Assembly: GCF_000236565.1 (NCBI RefSeq)
Contig: NZ_AHAM01000144.1
Location: 1-64,000 of the forward strand
DNA from: Mesorhizobium alhagi CCNWXJ12-2
GTDB taxonomy: Bacteria > Pseudomonadota > Alphaproteobacteria > Rhizobiales > Rhizobiaceae
Direction: 5' to 3'
Length of the DNA stretch: 64,000 bases
Position 1 is the first letter of the stretch. Every line of letters starts with the position of its first letter. Position numbers and translations under genes: made by a program. Of the stretch, positions 9,589-18,565 are shown in pieces. The notes beneath the pieces are model-generated. The model was not told where the DNA came from and ran no database searches. It saw nothing but the letters and a program-made list of their open reading frames with translations.

Positions 9589-10387
9589 CCGCCGAACCTT
9601 CGATCTGCGCAGTCAGCCGGCCTTCAGCTTCGTCGCGCTTTTCACCTTTTTCATGCTCTATCTGCCGATCGCGGCTCTCGTCATGTACGCCTTCAACGCG
9701 GGCAGTTCGATGGCAGTCTGGGAGGGCGTATCGTTACGCTGGTTCTACGAAGCCGCCGGCAATGAGCGCGTGCAGGAGGCAGCGCTGCGGTCGGCTGTCA
9801 TCGCCATGTTCGCCGCTCTGATTGCGACGATTGCCGCCACCATGGCCGCCATCGCCACCACCCGCACAAAACCCTATCCGGGCCTCACCTTCAAATACGC
9901 ATTTATAAACCAGCCGCTGATGGTCCCGGAGATCGTGACGGCGGTCGCCCTGCTGATCGTCTTCTCGCGGATCAAGGTGTGGACCGGCTATTCGGGCCTC
10001 GGCTACCTCATCGCCGCCCACTCGGCCTTCTGCATTCCCTTCGCCTATCTGCCAATCCGCGCCCGGCTGGAAAATATGGATCTGTCGCTCGAGACGGCGG
10101 CCGCCGATCTCTACGCCACCAAATGGCAGGCGTTTCGCCACGTCACGCTGCCGCTGCTGAGGCCCGGCATCATCGCCGGCTTCATGCTGGCTTTCGTCAT
10201 CTCGCTGGACGACGTGGTGATCACCGAGTTCGTAAAGTCCGGCGGCCAAGATACCTTGCCGACCTACATGCTCGGCCAGCTTCGCCGTGAAACCACGCCG
10301 GAGATCAATGCGATCGCGGTGGCGTTCCTGCTCTTCTCGGTTCTTCTCGTCACGGCATTCTTTTTCATCAACCGCCGCAAGGTGTAA
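9581..10387 (+). CDS. potC: Polyamine-type ABC transporter permease 2
   Basis: This second channel subunit has 268 residues and about six membrane helices. The EAA motif (ETAAADLYATKWQAFRHVTL) lies near residue 165, followed by the FMLAFVISLDDVVITEF helix characteristic of PotC/PotI proteins. ATG 9581 is chosen because GGGAGC lies 8-10 nt upstream and the protein then starts with the usual short cytoplasmic tail. It overlaps potB by 8 nt and is followed 29 nt later by the binding-protein gene. Confidence 0.92.
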   Translation: MASRRTFDLRSQPAFSFVALFTFFMLYLPIAALVMYAFNAGSSMAVWEGVSLRWFYEAAGNERVQEAALRSAVIAMFAALIATIAATMAAIATTRTKPYPGLTFKYAFINQPLMVPEIVTAVALLIVFSRIKVWTGYSGLGYLIAAHSAFCIPFAYLPIRARLENMDLSLETAAADLYATKWQAFRHVTLPLLRPGIIAGFMLAFVISLDDVVITEFVKSGGQDTLPTYMLGQLRRETTPEINAIAVAFLLFSVLLVTAFFFINRRKV

Positions 10388-10416
10388 CTCGCTCAAGGGA
10401 ACCAAGGGAGAAAACC

Positions 10417-11451
10417 ATGAGACAAAAGCTAATGACCGCAACGGCGGCGACGGCGCTGCTCGCCTTCGCCGGCACGGCGCATGCCGATGGGGAACTCAAC
10501 ATCTACAATTGGGGCGACTACACCAGCCCCGAAATGATCAAGAAGTTCGAGGAAGCCCACAACGTCAAGGTGACGATCACCGACTACGATTCCAATGACA
10601 CGGCGCTCGCCAAGGTCCGCGCCGGCGGCCATGGCTTCGACATCGTCGTCCCATCGGCGAACTATGTGCCGATCTGGGTCAAGGAGGGGCTGCTTCTCGA
10701 AGCGCGCCCCGATCAGATGGAAAATTTCAAGAACGTCGATCCGCGCTGGGTGGACGTGCCGTGGGATCCGGGCCGCCACTACTCCGTGCCATGGCAGTGG
10801 GGCGTGACCGGCATTGGCGTCAACACCAAGGTCTATGGCGCCGACATCAATACCTCGGCGATCTTCCTCGACCCGCCTGCCGAGCTCGTGGGCAAGATCA
10901 ACGTCGCGCCGGAAATGAACGACGTGCTCTACGCCACGATCAAATATTTCGGCGGCGACTGGTGCACCGAGGACAAGGAGATGCTCAGGAAAGTCCGCGA
11001 CAAGCTGGTCGAGGCAAAGACCAAATGGCTTGCAATGGACTACAGCGTCACGGACAAGCTTCCTGCCGGCGACTATTCTGCCGTCTACTACTGGAACGGC
11101 GCGATCATGCGTTCCCGCCTTGCCAACCCGGACATCAAGTTCGGCTATCCGAAGGAAGGATACCCGATCTTCATGGACAGCGTAGCGATCCTGAAGGACG
11201 CGAAGAATGTCGAGAATGCCAAGCTGTTCATGAACTTCATCATGGAACCGGAAAATGCCGCAATGATCTCGGCATTCGCCAAATATGCCAACGGCATCAA
11301 GGGGTCGGAGCAGTTCATGCCCGAGGACATGAAGACCGCGCCCGAACTCGTCGTCCCGGCCGAATTCGAGAAAGCCGGCGAGTTTCTGGAGTCCTGTTCG
11401 CCCGAGGTCGTCAGCCTCTACTCGCGAATCTGGACCGACGTGCAGAAATAG
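10417..11451 (+). CDS. potD: Polyamine-type periplasmic substrate-binding protein
   Basis: This 344-residue periplasmic binding protein has a Sec signal peptide of about 23 residues ending AGTAHA. The mature protein starts DGELNIYNWGDYTSPE, matching the LxxYNWxxY opening of PotD/PotF proteins. It captures the substrate for PotABC. It is the last gene of the importer and is followed after 14 nt by a strong intrinsic terminator. Which polyamine binds cannot be read from the sequence. Confidence 0.92.
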   Translation: MRQKLMTATAATALLAFAGTAHADGELNIYNWGDYTSPEMIKKFEEAHNVKVTITDYDSNDTALAKVRAGGHGFDIVVPSANYVPIWVKEGLLLEARPDQMENFKNVDPRWVDVPWDPGRHYSVPWQWGVTGIGVNTKVYGADINTSAIFLDPPAELVGKINVAPEMNDVLYATIKYFGGDWCTEDKEMLRKVRDKLVEAKTKWLAMDYSVTDKLPAGDYSAVYYWNGAIMRSRLANPDIKFGYPKEGYPIFMDSVAILKDAKNVENAKLFMNFIMEPENAAMISAFAKYANGIKGSEQFMPEDMKTAPELVVPAEFEKAGEFLESCSPEVVSLYSRIWTDVQK

Positions 11452-11465
11452 GCTCTTTGGCATGC

Positions 11466-11494
11466 GACCCGGCGGGCGACCGCCGGGTCTTTTT
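11466..11494 (+). terminator. Rho-independent terminator after potD
   Basis: A perfect 10-bp GC-rich stem (GACCCGGCGG at 11466-11475, CCGCCGGGTC at 11480-11489) with a GCGA tetraloop is followed directly by five Ts. It ends the pot operon, so the serine hydrolase gene 26 nt further on probably needs its own promoter or readthrough. Confidence 0.9.
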
Positions 11495-11519
11495 GCGCCT
11501 GAACACATGGAGCCGGCCG

Positions 11520-12698
11520 ATGGCGAGCCAGACGGAATTCGAACAGCGCTACGGCTTCCGCCGCAACGAGGCGACGCTCGCGAACTGGCGGTTTGCGCCC
11601 TACAGCAAATGGTCGTTCCAGAATGCCGGCGAGTTCGTGCCTTCGGCCGGGATCGCCTGCGCCGACTGCGCGGTCGAGTCTCCCGCCGTCGATCCGGGAA
11701 CCCTGCTGGCACAGCCGGTCGCCATCGAAGGCCGGCAGGAAACGGTCGCGGATTTCCTTCAGCGGTCGGATACCGATGCATTCGTTGTAATGAAACGCGG
11801 CGAATTCGTCGGTGACTATTTCGCCCCGCACATGGACCACGCCGCCGCCCACATCGTCTTTTCGATCAGCAAATCGCTGACCGCCATTCTCGCAGGTTCG
11901 CTCGAGGCGGAGGGGCTTCTCGATCCGGCAGCGCCGGTCACGCGCTACATTCCGGAAGCCGAAGGCTCGGCCTATGGAGATGCCGCCGTGCAGCATCTGC
12001 TCGACATGACCGTGAGCCTCGACTTCGACGAGACATATCTCGATCCCGACAGCGCCTTTGGCCGCTATCGCCGCGCCATGCTGTGGAATCCGGGCAGCGG
12101 CCAGGAGACGCTGCTCCCCTTCATCCTGACGATCCAGAAGGGCCTGCATCCGCATGGCGGACCGTTCCGCTATCGCTCGCCCAATTCCGACCTGCTCGGC
12201 GTCATTCTCGAACGCGCCTCGGGCCGGCGTTATGCCGAACTGATGCGCGAGCGCCTGTGGCTGCCGCTCGGTGCTAAGCGCCCAGCCTCGGTGACGGTGG
12301 ATGGCGAAGGCACGGCGCGGGCTGCGGGTGGCGTGTCGGTCTCGCCTCGCGACCTCGCCCGCGTCGGCGAAATGATGCGGCTCCGAGGGGTAGTGAACGG
12401 CCGGCGGATCGTGCCTGAAAGCTGGATTCGCGACACGCTGACTGTCGGCAGCGAGGCGGCCTGGAAGACCGGCGACTTCGCGCATCTGGTGGAAAACGGC
12501 CGCTACCGCAACAAATGGTATCAAACCGGCTTCGACAGCGGCGCCTTCTTCGCCATCGGCATTCATGGCCAATGGCTTTATGTCGATCCGTCGACCGAGG
12601 TCGTCATGGTCAAGATGTCGTCGCAGCCCGAGCCCGTCGACGACCCGCTAGACCGGCAGTGCGTCGCTTTCTTCCAGGCAGTATCGGCCATGTTGTAG
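11520..12698 (+). CDS. Serine hydrolase of the beta-lactamase/esterase fold
   Basis: This 392-residue protein is of the class C beta-lactamase-like family, which includes esterases, D-aminopeptidases and 6-aminohexanoate-dimer hydrolases. The catalytic SxxK motif is Ser115-Ile-Ser-Lys118 (IVFSISKSLTA), a YRSPNSD segment occupies the YxN region, and a C-terminal HGQ near residue 357 fits the HxG/KTG position. No signal peptide is seen, so a cytoplasmic amidase or esterase is likely. ATG 11520 is the first start after the pot terminator. Its neighbourhood suggests action on an imported amide such as an oligo-amide or acylated polyamine, but this is inference. Confidence 0.82.
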   Translation: MASQTEFEQRYGFRRNEATLANWRFAPYSKWSFQNAGEFVPSAGIACADCAVESPAVDPGTLLAQPVAIEGRQETVADFLQRSDTDAFVVMKRGEFVGDYFAPHMDHAAAHIVFSISKSLTAILAGSLEAEGLLDPAAPVTRYIPEAEGSAYGDAAVQHLLDMTVSLDFDETYLDPDSAFGRYRRAMLWNPGSGQETLLPFILTIQKGLHPHGGPFRYRSPNSDLLGVILERASGRRYAELMRERLWLPLGAKRPASVTVDGEGTARAAGGVSVSPRDLARVGEMMRLRGVVNGRRIVPESWIRDTLTVGSEAAWKTGDFAHLVENGRYRNKWYQTGFDSGAFFAIGIHGQWLYVDPSTEVVMVKMSSQPEPVDDPLDRQCVAFFQAVSAML

Positions 12699-12702
12699 CG
12701 GC

Positions 12703-14484
12703 TCAGTTCAGCGGCCAGACCAGCATCAGCATCGGCACTGCGACCAAAACGACGATGAAGGACAGCGGCAGTCCCAGCCGCGGATAGTCGCTGAATTTGT
12801 AGCCGCCGGGGCCCATCACCAGCGTGTTGCACTGGTGGCCGATCGGCGTCAGGAAATCGCAGCCCGCACCGATCGCCACCGCCATCAGGAACGCCTCGGG
12901 TCGATAGTCGAGGCCGGCGGCGAAGCCCGCTGCGATCGGCGCCATCACCAGCACGGTCGCGGCGTTGTTGAGGAAGGGCGTGATCGCCATCGCGACCACC
13001 AGGATAAGCCCCAGCGCGCCATAGGCGGGCAGCGTGGCGCCAACGCTCGCCAGCCAGCCGGCGATGACGTCGGTGGCGCCGGTGCTTCTGAGCGAATCGC
13101 TGACCGGTATGAGCGTGGCCAGCATCACCAGGATCGGCCCGTCGACCGCCGAATAGATCTCGCGCACGGGAATGACCCTGAACAGCATCATCGCCACGGC
13201 CGCCGCGAAGAAGGCGATCTGAACCGGGAGCAGCCCGAGCGCTGTCGATCCCATGGCCCCGGCCAGGATGAGCACCGGGACGACGCCGCGCCGCACCGTA
13301 CCCAGCATGATCGGCCGCTCGGCAAGCGGCAGCAGGCCGAGATCGCGCAATATCTCGGGCAGCGCCCGCCGGTTGCCCTGAAGCACGATGACATCGCCCA
13401 GGCGCAGCGTGATGGCGCCCAGCCGCTGCGTCAGCCTTTCGCCCTTCCTGCTGACGGCCAGGAGATTGACGTTGAAGCGGTCATAGAGCGCGAGGCGCTG
13501 CGCCGACCATCCGATCAGGATCGAGTGTTCGCCGATAACCGCTTCGATGGAATCCACTTCCTCGGCCGCGCCCTGTTTGCTGGCCGCCGGCTTGCGTTGG
13601 TCGGTCAGGCTGAGCTTGGCCTGCGCCACCAGCCGGTCGAGCGCCTCGGGCGCGCCTTCCATGAGCAGGATGTCACCCTCGCGCAACACGACATCCGGCA
13701 GCGGCGTGACGCGAACGTCGCGCGAACGCACGATCGAGGTGACGATCGCGCTGCCGTCGGACATCTTCAAGAGTTCGCCCACGGTTTTTCCGAGCACTGC
13801 CGATCCTTCCACGACCTTGCCCTCGGCCATGTAGTTCTTGATGTCGATCGCCTCGTTCATGGAAGTGCTTTCGCGCTGCCTTGGGGGCACGAGGCGGTAG
13901 AACAATACGAGAAACACCGTGCCGACGGCCGCAAGTGCTGCGCCCACCGGCATGAAGTCGAACATCCTGAACGCCACGCCGGTGATATCGTCGCGAAGCT
14001 GCGAGACGACGATGTTCGGTGATGTGCCGACCAGCGTCATCAGGCCGCCTAGCAGCGACCCGAATGCCATCGGCATCAGGAATACCGAGGGCGACGCGCC
14101 GGAGCGGCGCGCGAACTGGAAGGCGATCGGGATCATGATCGCCAGCGCGCCGATATTCTTGACGAAGGCCGACAGCACCGTGACGACGATGACCAGCAGG
14201 GCCAATTGCGCCCTGACCGACGAAACGTTCGGCGCATAGCGCTGGATGGTGAATTCCATGATGCCCGAGCGGGCGACGCCCGCGCTGACCAGAAGCGCGC
14301 TGCCTACGATGATGACGATGTCGTTGCTGAAGCCGCTGAACGCCTCTTCGTAAGGAACCACGCCCAGCGCCAGCGCCGCAAGCAGCGAGCCGGCGGCGAC
14401 GAGGTCGTAGCGGAACCGACCCCAGACGAATGCCGCCATCATTGCCGCGATGACACCGATCGATAATATCTGGTCAAGTGTCAT
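12703..14484 (-). CDS. SLC13-family permease with two RCK-C domains
   Basis: This 593-residue membrane protein of the divalent anion:sodium symporter/ArsB-like superfamily has a first membrane block (residues 1-185) and a second (about 385-593). Two cytoplasmic TrkA-C (RCK-C) domains lie between them, at roughly 210-290 and 300-375. The C-terminal half carries the ITPFLNNAATVLV and IGAGCDFLTPIGHQ segments typical of the family. Proteins of this architecture move sulfate, dicarboxylates or related anions; the substrate is not evident. GGGGGCG precedes ATG 14484. It converges on the serine hydrolase gene with only 4 bp between stops. Confidence 0.85.
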   Translation of the reverse strand: MTLDQILSIGVIAAMMAAFVWGRFRYDLVAAGSLLAALALGVVPYEEAFSGFSNDIVIIVGSALLVSAGVARSGIMEFTIQRYAPNVSSVRAQLALLVIVVTVLSAFVKNIGALAIMIPIAFQFARRSGASPSVFLMPMAFGSLLGGLMTLVGTSPNIVVSQLRDDITGVAFRMFDFMPVGAALAAVGTVFLVLFYRLVPPRQRESTSMNEAIDIKNYMAEGKVVEGSAVLGKTVGELLKMSDGSAIVTSIVRSRDVRVTPLPDVVLREGDILLMEGAPEALDRLVAQAKLSLTDQRKPAASKQGAAEEVDSIEAVIGEHSILIGWSAQRLALYDRFNVNLLAVSRKGERLTQRLGAITLRLGDVIVLQGNRRALPEILRDLGLLPLAERPIMLGTVRRGVVPVLILAGAMGSTALGLLPVQIAFFAAAVAMMLFRVIPVREIYSAVDGPILVMLATLIPVSDSLRSTGATDVIAGWLASVGATLPAYGALGLILVVAMAITPFLNNAATVLVMAPIAAGFAAGLDYRPEAFLMAVAIGAGCDFLTPIGHQCNTLVMGPGGYKFSDYPRLGLPLSFIVVLVAVPMLMLVWPLN

Positions 14485-14560
14485 TCGTGGAACGCCCCCG
14501 GCCGCCGCTGCGCGGCAAAACGGAACGCGCCGGCTGCGACTTGGTTGCGCGGACGAAGCT

Positions 14561-15775
14561 TCAGGCCGCCGAAGTCCGCATTTCCCGCTGGCTCGGCAGG
14601 AAGATCGTCAGCAATCCGAGCAGCGGCAAATAGGAGCAGACCAGATAGACGAATTCAATACCCCTGGCGTCGGCCACTACGCCGAGCACGGCTGCGGCGA
14701 TCCCCGCCATGCCGAAAGCGAAGCCGAAGAAGATGCCTGCGATCATGCCCACCCTGCCCGGCACCAGTTCCTGCGCAAACACCACGATGGCCGGAAAGGC
14801 TGAAGCCAGGATCAGGCCGATCAGGGCAGTCAACGCCATCGTCCATTCGAGGTTTGCGTAGGGCAGCGCCAGCGTGAAGGGCAATACGCCTAGGATCGAG
14901 AACCAGATCACGAATTTCGGTCCGAGGCGGTCGCCGATCGGCCCTCCCGCCACGGTGCCGACCGCCGCCGCGCCGAGGAAGATGAACAGCATCAATTGCG
15001 ATTGCTGCACCGTCACGCCGAATTTGTGGATGACGAAGAAGGTGAAGTAGCTCGACAGGCTTGCCATGTAGATGTTCTTGGTGAACACCAGCAGCGCCAG
15101 CACCACCAGTGCGATGACGATTTTTTTCCGCGGCAGCGCCACGGTGACGGCTGCGGCCGGACGCTTGGCGCTGCGTACCCTGTAGCGGCTGTACCACTTG
15201 CCGACCTGCCAGAGAATGATCATGCCGAGCATCGCCGCGGCCGAGAACCAGGCCACGCTGCCCTGCCCGCGCGGCACGACGATGAATGCCGCCAAAAGCG
15301 GCCCGAGCGCCGAGCCGAAATTGCCGCCGACCTGGAATAGCGACTGCGCCAGACCGTAGCGCCCGCCCGAGGCGAGCCGCGCCACGCGCGAGGATTCGGG
15401 GTGGAATATCGCCGAGCCTATGCCGATGAAGGCCGCACCCAGGATCAGCAGGGTATAGTCGGAGGCGAAGGCCAAGATGAACAGCCCGACCATCGACGAG
15501 CCCATGCCGACCGGCAGCGAGTAGGGCATCGGCCTTTTGTCGGTGACCATGCCGATCAGCGGCTGCAGCAGCGAGGCGGTGACCTGGAACGTCATCGTAA
15601 GCACGCCGATCTGCCAGAAATCGAGGCCGTAATCGGCCTTCAGCATCGGATAGATCGCCGCCAGCAGCGACTGCATCACATCGTTGAGCAGATGGCAGAA
15701 GCTCACCGCCAGAATGACGGCGTAGGCTGTATTGTCGGCCTGGATGCGGCTGGCTGTCGCCGAGGCGTCGGTCAT
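14561..15775 (-). CDS. MFS transporter, fosmidomycin-resistance (Fsr) type
   Basis: This 404-residue major facilitator has twelve predicted membrane helices. The opening block from about residue 20 (VILAVSFCHLLNDVMQSLL) and the GIGSAIFHPESSRVAR segment, with its FHP motif, are characteristic of Fsr/FsmR exporters, which confer fosmidomycin resistance in Escherichia coli. ATG 15775 is preferred to a longer upstream frame, because the extra residues are Arg/Pro-rich and antisense-like. It lies downstream of ilvD on the same strand across a 115-bp gap with a strong hairpin. The natural substrate is unknown. Confidence 0.85.
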   Translation of the reverse strand: MTDASATASRIQADNTAYAVILAVSFCHLLNDVMQSLLAAIYPMLKADYGLDFWQIGVLTMTFQVTASLLQPLIGMVTDKRPMPYSLPVGMGSSMVGLFILAFASDYTLLILGAAFIGIGSAIFHPESSRVARLASGGRYGLAQSLFQVGGNFGSALGPLLAAFIVVPRGQGSVAWFSAAAMLGMIILWQVGKWYSRYRVRSAKRPAAAVTVALPRKKIVIALVVLALLVFTKNIYMASLSSYFTFFVIHKFGVTVQQSQLMLFIFLGAAAVGTVAGGPIGDRLGPKFVIWFSILGVLPFTLALPYANLEWTMALTALIGLILASAFPAIVVFAQELVPGRVGMIAGIFFGFAFGMAGIAAAVLGVVADARGIEFVYLVCSYLPLLGLLTIFLPSQREMRTSAA

Positions 15776-15793
15776 GCTTTCATTCCGTGAACT

Positions 15794-15820
15794 CGGGCGG
15801 GACACGGGGAGTCCCGCCCG
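15794..15820. other. Perfect 10-bp hairpin between ilvD and the MFS gene
   Basis: Arms CGGGCGGGAC (15794-15803) and GTCCCGCCCG (15811-15820) enclose a 7-nt loop. It lies 70 bp past the ilvD stop and 18 bp before the MFS start on the minus strand. No T-run follows on either strand, so it is not a canonical intrinsic terminator; it may stabilise or attenuate the transcript. Confidence 0.6.
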
Positions 15821-15890
15821 TCGGTCACATAGACCGTGCGCACCGATGCTCCTTGGGACAGATCGCCGTTCTTTGTGGCGCAGGCTTGGC

Positions 15891-17729
15891 TCAGCCCTCG
15901 CCGAGGTCGCGCACCGCGCCGCGCGAGGCGCTGGTGGCGAAAGCGGCATAGGCCTTCAGCGCCGTCGTCACCTTGCGCTTGCGCTGCTCGACTGGCTTCC
16001 AGCCGGCGATTTCCTGCTCGGCGCGGCGCGCAGCGAGCGTCGCCTCGTCGACAGCGAGATGGATGGTGCGGTTCGGGATGTCGATCTCTATCCGGTCGCC
16101 TTCGCGCACCAGGCCAATCGTTCCGCCCTCGGCGGCTTCCGGCGAGACATGCCCGATCGACAGGCCGGACGTGCCGCCAGAAAAGCGTCCGTCGGTGATC
16201 AGCGCGCAGGCCTTGCCCAGCCCTTTCGACTTCAGATAGCTGGTCGGATAGAGCATTTCCTGCATGCCGGGGCCGCCGCGCGGGCCCTCGTAGCGGATGA
16301 CCAGCACGTCGCCTTCCTTGATATGGCCGGACAGGATCGCCTTCACCGTCGCGTCCTGGCTCTCGAACACGCGCGCCGGACCCGCGAACTTCAGGATGCT
16401 CTCGTCGACGCCGGCGGTTTTCACGATGCAGCCGTCCACCGCAAGATTGCCGCTGAGCACCGCAAGCCCGCCATCCCTCGAGAAGGCGTGCTCGACATTG
16501 CGGATCGCGCCTTTTTCACGGTCGAGATCGAGCTCGTCCCAGCGCCTCTCCTGGCTGAAGGCGACCTGCGTCGGCACGCCGCCGGGCGCGGCCATGAAGA
16601 ATTTGCGCACGCTTTCGCTGTTGGTGCGCGAGATGTCCCAACGGTCGAGCGTGTCGCCGATGGTCGCCGTGTGCACAGTCGGCAGGTCGCGGTTGATGAG
16701 TCCGGCTTCGTCGAGTTGGCCGAGGATCGCCATGATGCCGCCGGCGCGGTGGACGTCTTCCATGTGAACGTCGGCCTTGGCGGGCGCCACCTTGCACAGG
16801 ACGGGCACGCGGCGCGACAGCTGGTCGATGTCTTCGAGATCGAAATCGATCTCGCCCTCATGCGCCGCGGCGAGGATGTGCAGAACGGTGTTGGTCGAGC
16901 CGCCCATGGCGATATCGAGCGTCATGGCGTTCTCGAACGCGCCCTTCGACGCGATGGTGCGCGGCAGCGCCGTCTCATCGTCCTGCTCGTAATAGCGCTG
17001 GGCGAGATCGACGATGAGGTGTCCCGCCTCCACGAACAGCCGCTTGCGGTCAGCGTGGGTGGCGAGCGTCGAACCGTTGCCCGGCAGCGACAGGCCGAGC
17101 GCCTCGGTCAGGCAGTTCATCGAATTGGCGGTGAACATGCCCGAGCACGAGCCGCAGGTCGGGCAGGCTGAACGCTCGATGGTCTTGACGTCCTCGTCGG
17201 AGACGCGGTCGTCGGCGGCCGCGACCATGGCGTCGACGAGGTCGAGCGCCTGCTCCTTGCCCGCGAGCACCACCTTGCCTGCTTCCATGGGGCCGCCGGA
17301 GACGAAGACGGTCGGGACGTTGAGGCGCAGCGAGGCCATCAGCATGCCGGGCGTGATCTTGTCGCAATTGGAGATGCAGACCATGGCGTCGGCGCAATGC
17401 GCATTGACCATGTATTCGACGCTGTCAGCGATGATCTCGCGCGACGGCAGCGAATAGAGCATGCCGTCATGGCCCATGGCGATGCCGTCATCGACGGCGA
17501 TGGTGTTGAATTCCTTGGCGACGCCGCCGGCCTTCTCGATCTCGCGCGCGACGAGCTGACCGAGATCCTTCAGATGCACATGGCCCGGCACGAACTGCGT
17601 GAAGGAGTTGACCACGGCGATGATCGGCTTGCCGAAGTCCGAATCCTTCATGCCGGTGGCGCGCCACAGGCCGCGCGCGCCGGCCATGTTGCGGCCATGG
17701 GTGGTGGTGCGAGAGCGATAGGGCGGCAT
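15891..17729 (-). CDS. ilvD: Dihydroxy-acid dehydratase
   Basis: This 612-residue Fe-S dehydratase is the penultimate enzyme of valine/isoleucine synthesis. It converts 2,3-dihydroxy-3-methylbutanoate and its homologue to 2-oxo acids. Cluster-binding cysteines are visible at Cys122 ([11 protein letters not shown]) and in [11 protein letters not shown] (Cys189-Cys195). The C-terminal [14 protein letters not shown] segment is the second IlvD/Edd signature. ATG 17729 is chosen because the protein then starts at the conserved [20 protein letters not shown]. No other ilv gene is nearby. Length is normal for the family. Confidence 0.96.
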   Translation of the reverse strand: MPPYRSRTTTHGRNMAGARGLWRATGMKDSDFGKPIIAVVNSFTQFVPGHVHLKDLGQLVAREIEKAGGVAKEFNTIAVDDGIAMGHDGMLYSLPSREIIADSVEYMVNAHCADAMVCISNCDKITPGMLMASLRLNVPTVFVSGGPMEAGKVVLAGKEQALDLVDAMVAAADDRVSDEDVKTIERSACPTCGSCSGMFTANSMNCLTEALGLSLPGNGSTLATHADRKRLFVEAGHLIVDLAQRYYEQDDETALPRTIASKGAFENAMTLDIAMGGSTNTVLHILAAAHEGEIDFDLEDIDQLSRRVPVLCKVAPAKADVHMEDVHRAGGIMAILGQLDEAGLINRDLPTVHTATIGDTLDRWDISRTNSESVRKFFMAAPGGVPTQVAFSQERRWDELDLDREKGAIRNVEHAFSRDGGLAVLSGNLAVDGCIVKTAGVDESILKFAGPARVFESQDATVKAILSGHIKEGDVLVIRYEGPRGGPGMQEMLYPTSYLKSKGLGKACALITDGRFSGGTSGLSIGHVSPEAAEGGTIGLVREGDRIEIDIPNRTIHLAVDEATLAARRAEQEIAGWKPVEQRKRKVTTALKAYAAFATSASRGAVRDLGEG

Positions 17730-17907
17730 AGCGTGGTTCCTGGGTGTCGGCTTACTTATGTGTGGGCGCGCGGCCTCTGCCGCAACCGTTCCCCTGCTGA
17801 TAGCGAAAAGCGGCGGTCGCGTCACCCGTAATGTGCGGGGCTATTTCCTGAACGGCTGAGTGCAGGGGTGCGCGGCGCATATTTCTGGACGAACTCGCAC
17901 GTTCGTG

Positions 17908-17924
17908 GTATGAAGATTTCATAC
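17908..17924. promoter_or_regulatory. Palindromic operator candidate upstream of parD
   Basis: A perfect inverted repeat GTATGAA-GAT-TTCATAC lies 32 bp before the parD start, in the 226-bp gap between ilvD and parD. ParD-type ribbon-helix-helix antitoxins repress their own promoter through such sites, so this is the likely autoregulatory operator. The rest of the gap shows no gene. Confidence 0.6.
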
Positions 17925-17955
17925 TCAATGTTGGATCTGTGACAGGAACCATGAG

Positions 17956-18237
17956 ATGTCCATGATCGAAAAACGGACCATCAGCCTACCGGCCGAACAT
18001 GCGGCGTTTATCGACGCCAAGGTTGCGGCAGGTGATTATGCTTCGGCGAGTGAAGTGGTGCGCGCCGGCCTGCGCGCCCTTCAGGAGCGCGATGCGGCGG
18101 TTGAGCGTTGGCTGCGCGACGAGGTGGCGCCCACCTACGACGCGATGAAGGCCGATCCCTCGCGGGGCATCGAAGCGAAAGCTGTTTTCGCCGAGCTACG
18201 AGCACGCCATGCGGCACGGCTGAAGGACAAGGCGTGA
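17956..18237 (+). CDS. parD: ParD/CopG-type antitoxin
   Basis: This 93-residue antitoxin has an N-terminal ribbon-helix-helix: the strand KRTISLP is followed by helices AEHAAFIDAKVAAGDYAS and SEVVRAGLRALQERD, the usual ParD pattern. The rest is a charged helical tail that should bind the toxin. Its stop overlaps the GTG start of the toxin frame (GTGA at 18234-18237), the normal coupling in parDE operons. A perfect palindrome lies upstream. The cognate toxin is broken, so this antitoxin is now effectively an orphan. The start could also be the ATG at 17962. Confidence 0.88.
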   Translation: MSMIEKRTISLPAEHAAFIDAKVAAGDYASASEVVRAGLRALQERDAAVERWLRDEVAPTYDAMKADPSRGIEAKAVFAELRARHAARLKDKA

Positions 18238-18534
18238 AGCGCCGAACGGTCACCTTTTCGCCGGAAGCGCGGGATGACCTTTGAAAATCTATGACTGGAT
18301 TGCCGATGCAGCCAGCCCGGCCGTCGCTATGTCCTATATCGAGCGCCTGGAGGCATGGTGCCTTGGTTTCGATCTGGCTTCCGAACGCGGCCATAGGCGC
18401 GACGACGTCAGGTCTGGATTGCGCATCATCGGTTTTGAACGGCGGGCAACAATTGCATTTGCTGTCGAAGAAGATCGTGTAAGATCCTCCGGTTGTTCCA
18501 AGGAGGTCAGGACTGGGAGCGCGTTTTCTCCTGA
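18234..18534 (+). pseudogene. parE: ParE-type toxin remnant with two frameshifts
   Basis: Reading from GTG 18234 gives VKRRTVTFSPEARDDL and then a TGA at 18282. Shifting frame at the short T-run (18280-18282) continues the ParE fold as LKIYDWIADAASPAVAMSYI. This runs through a RLEAW...G helix and GLRIIGFERRATIAFAVEEDRV to about 18480. A second shift near 18484 then restores the typical ending (GGQDWERVFS, stop 18532-18534). Both lesions look like loss of one base. The toxin cannot be made as full-length protein unless these are sequencing errors. The frame is otherwise well conserved, so inactivation looks recent. Confidence 0.85.
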
Positions 18535-18565
18535 ACACGCAAAGCGTATATCGCTGTTCCTCCCC

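Noticed and set aside
10761-11519. Upstream extension of the serine hydrolase frame through potD and its terminator
   Set aside because: The extension is a shifted frame of potD and crosses a strong terminator. The conserved protein begins at ATG 11520.
12835-14022. Long plus-strand frame antisense to the SLC13-type permease
   Set aside because: Low-complexity His/Arg/Asp composition and no domain; a shadow of the real permease gene.
15794-15820. Intrinsic terminator after ilvD
   Set aside because: The stem is perfect, but no T-run follows on either strand, so I list it only as a hairpin.
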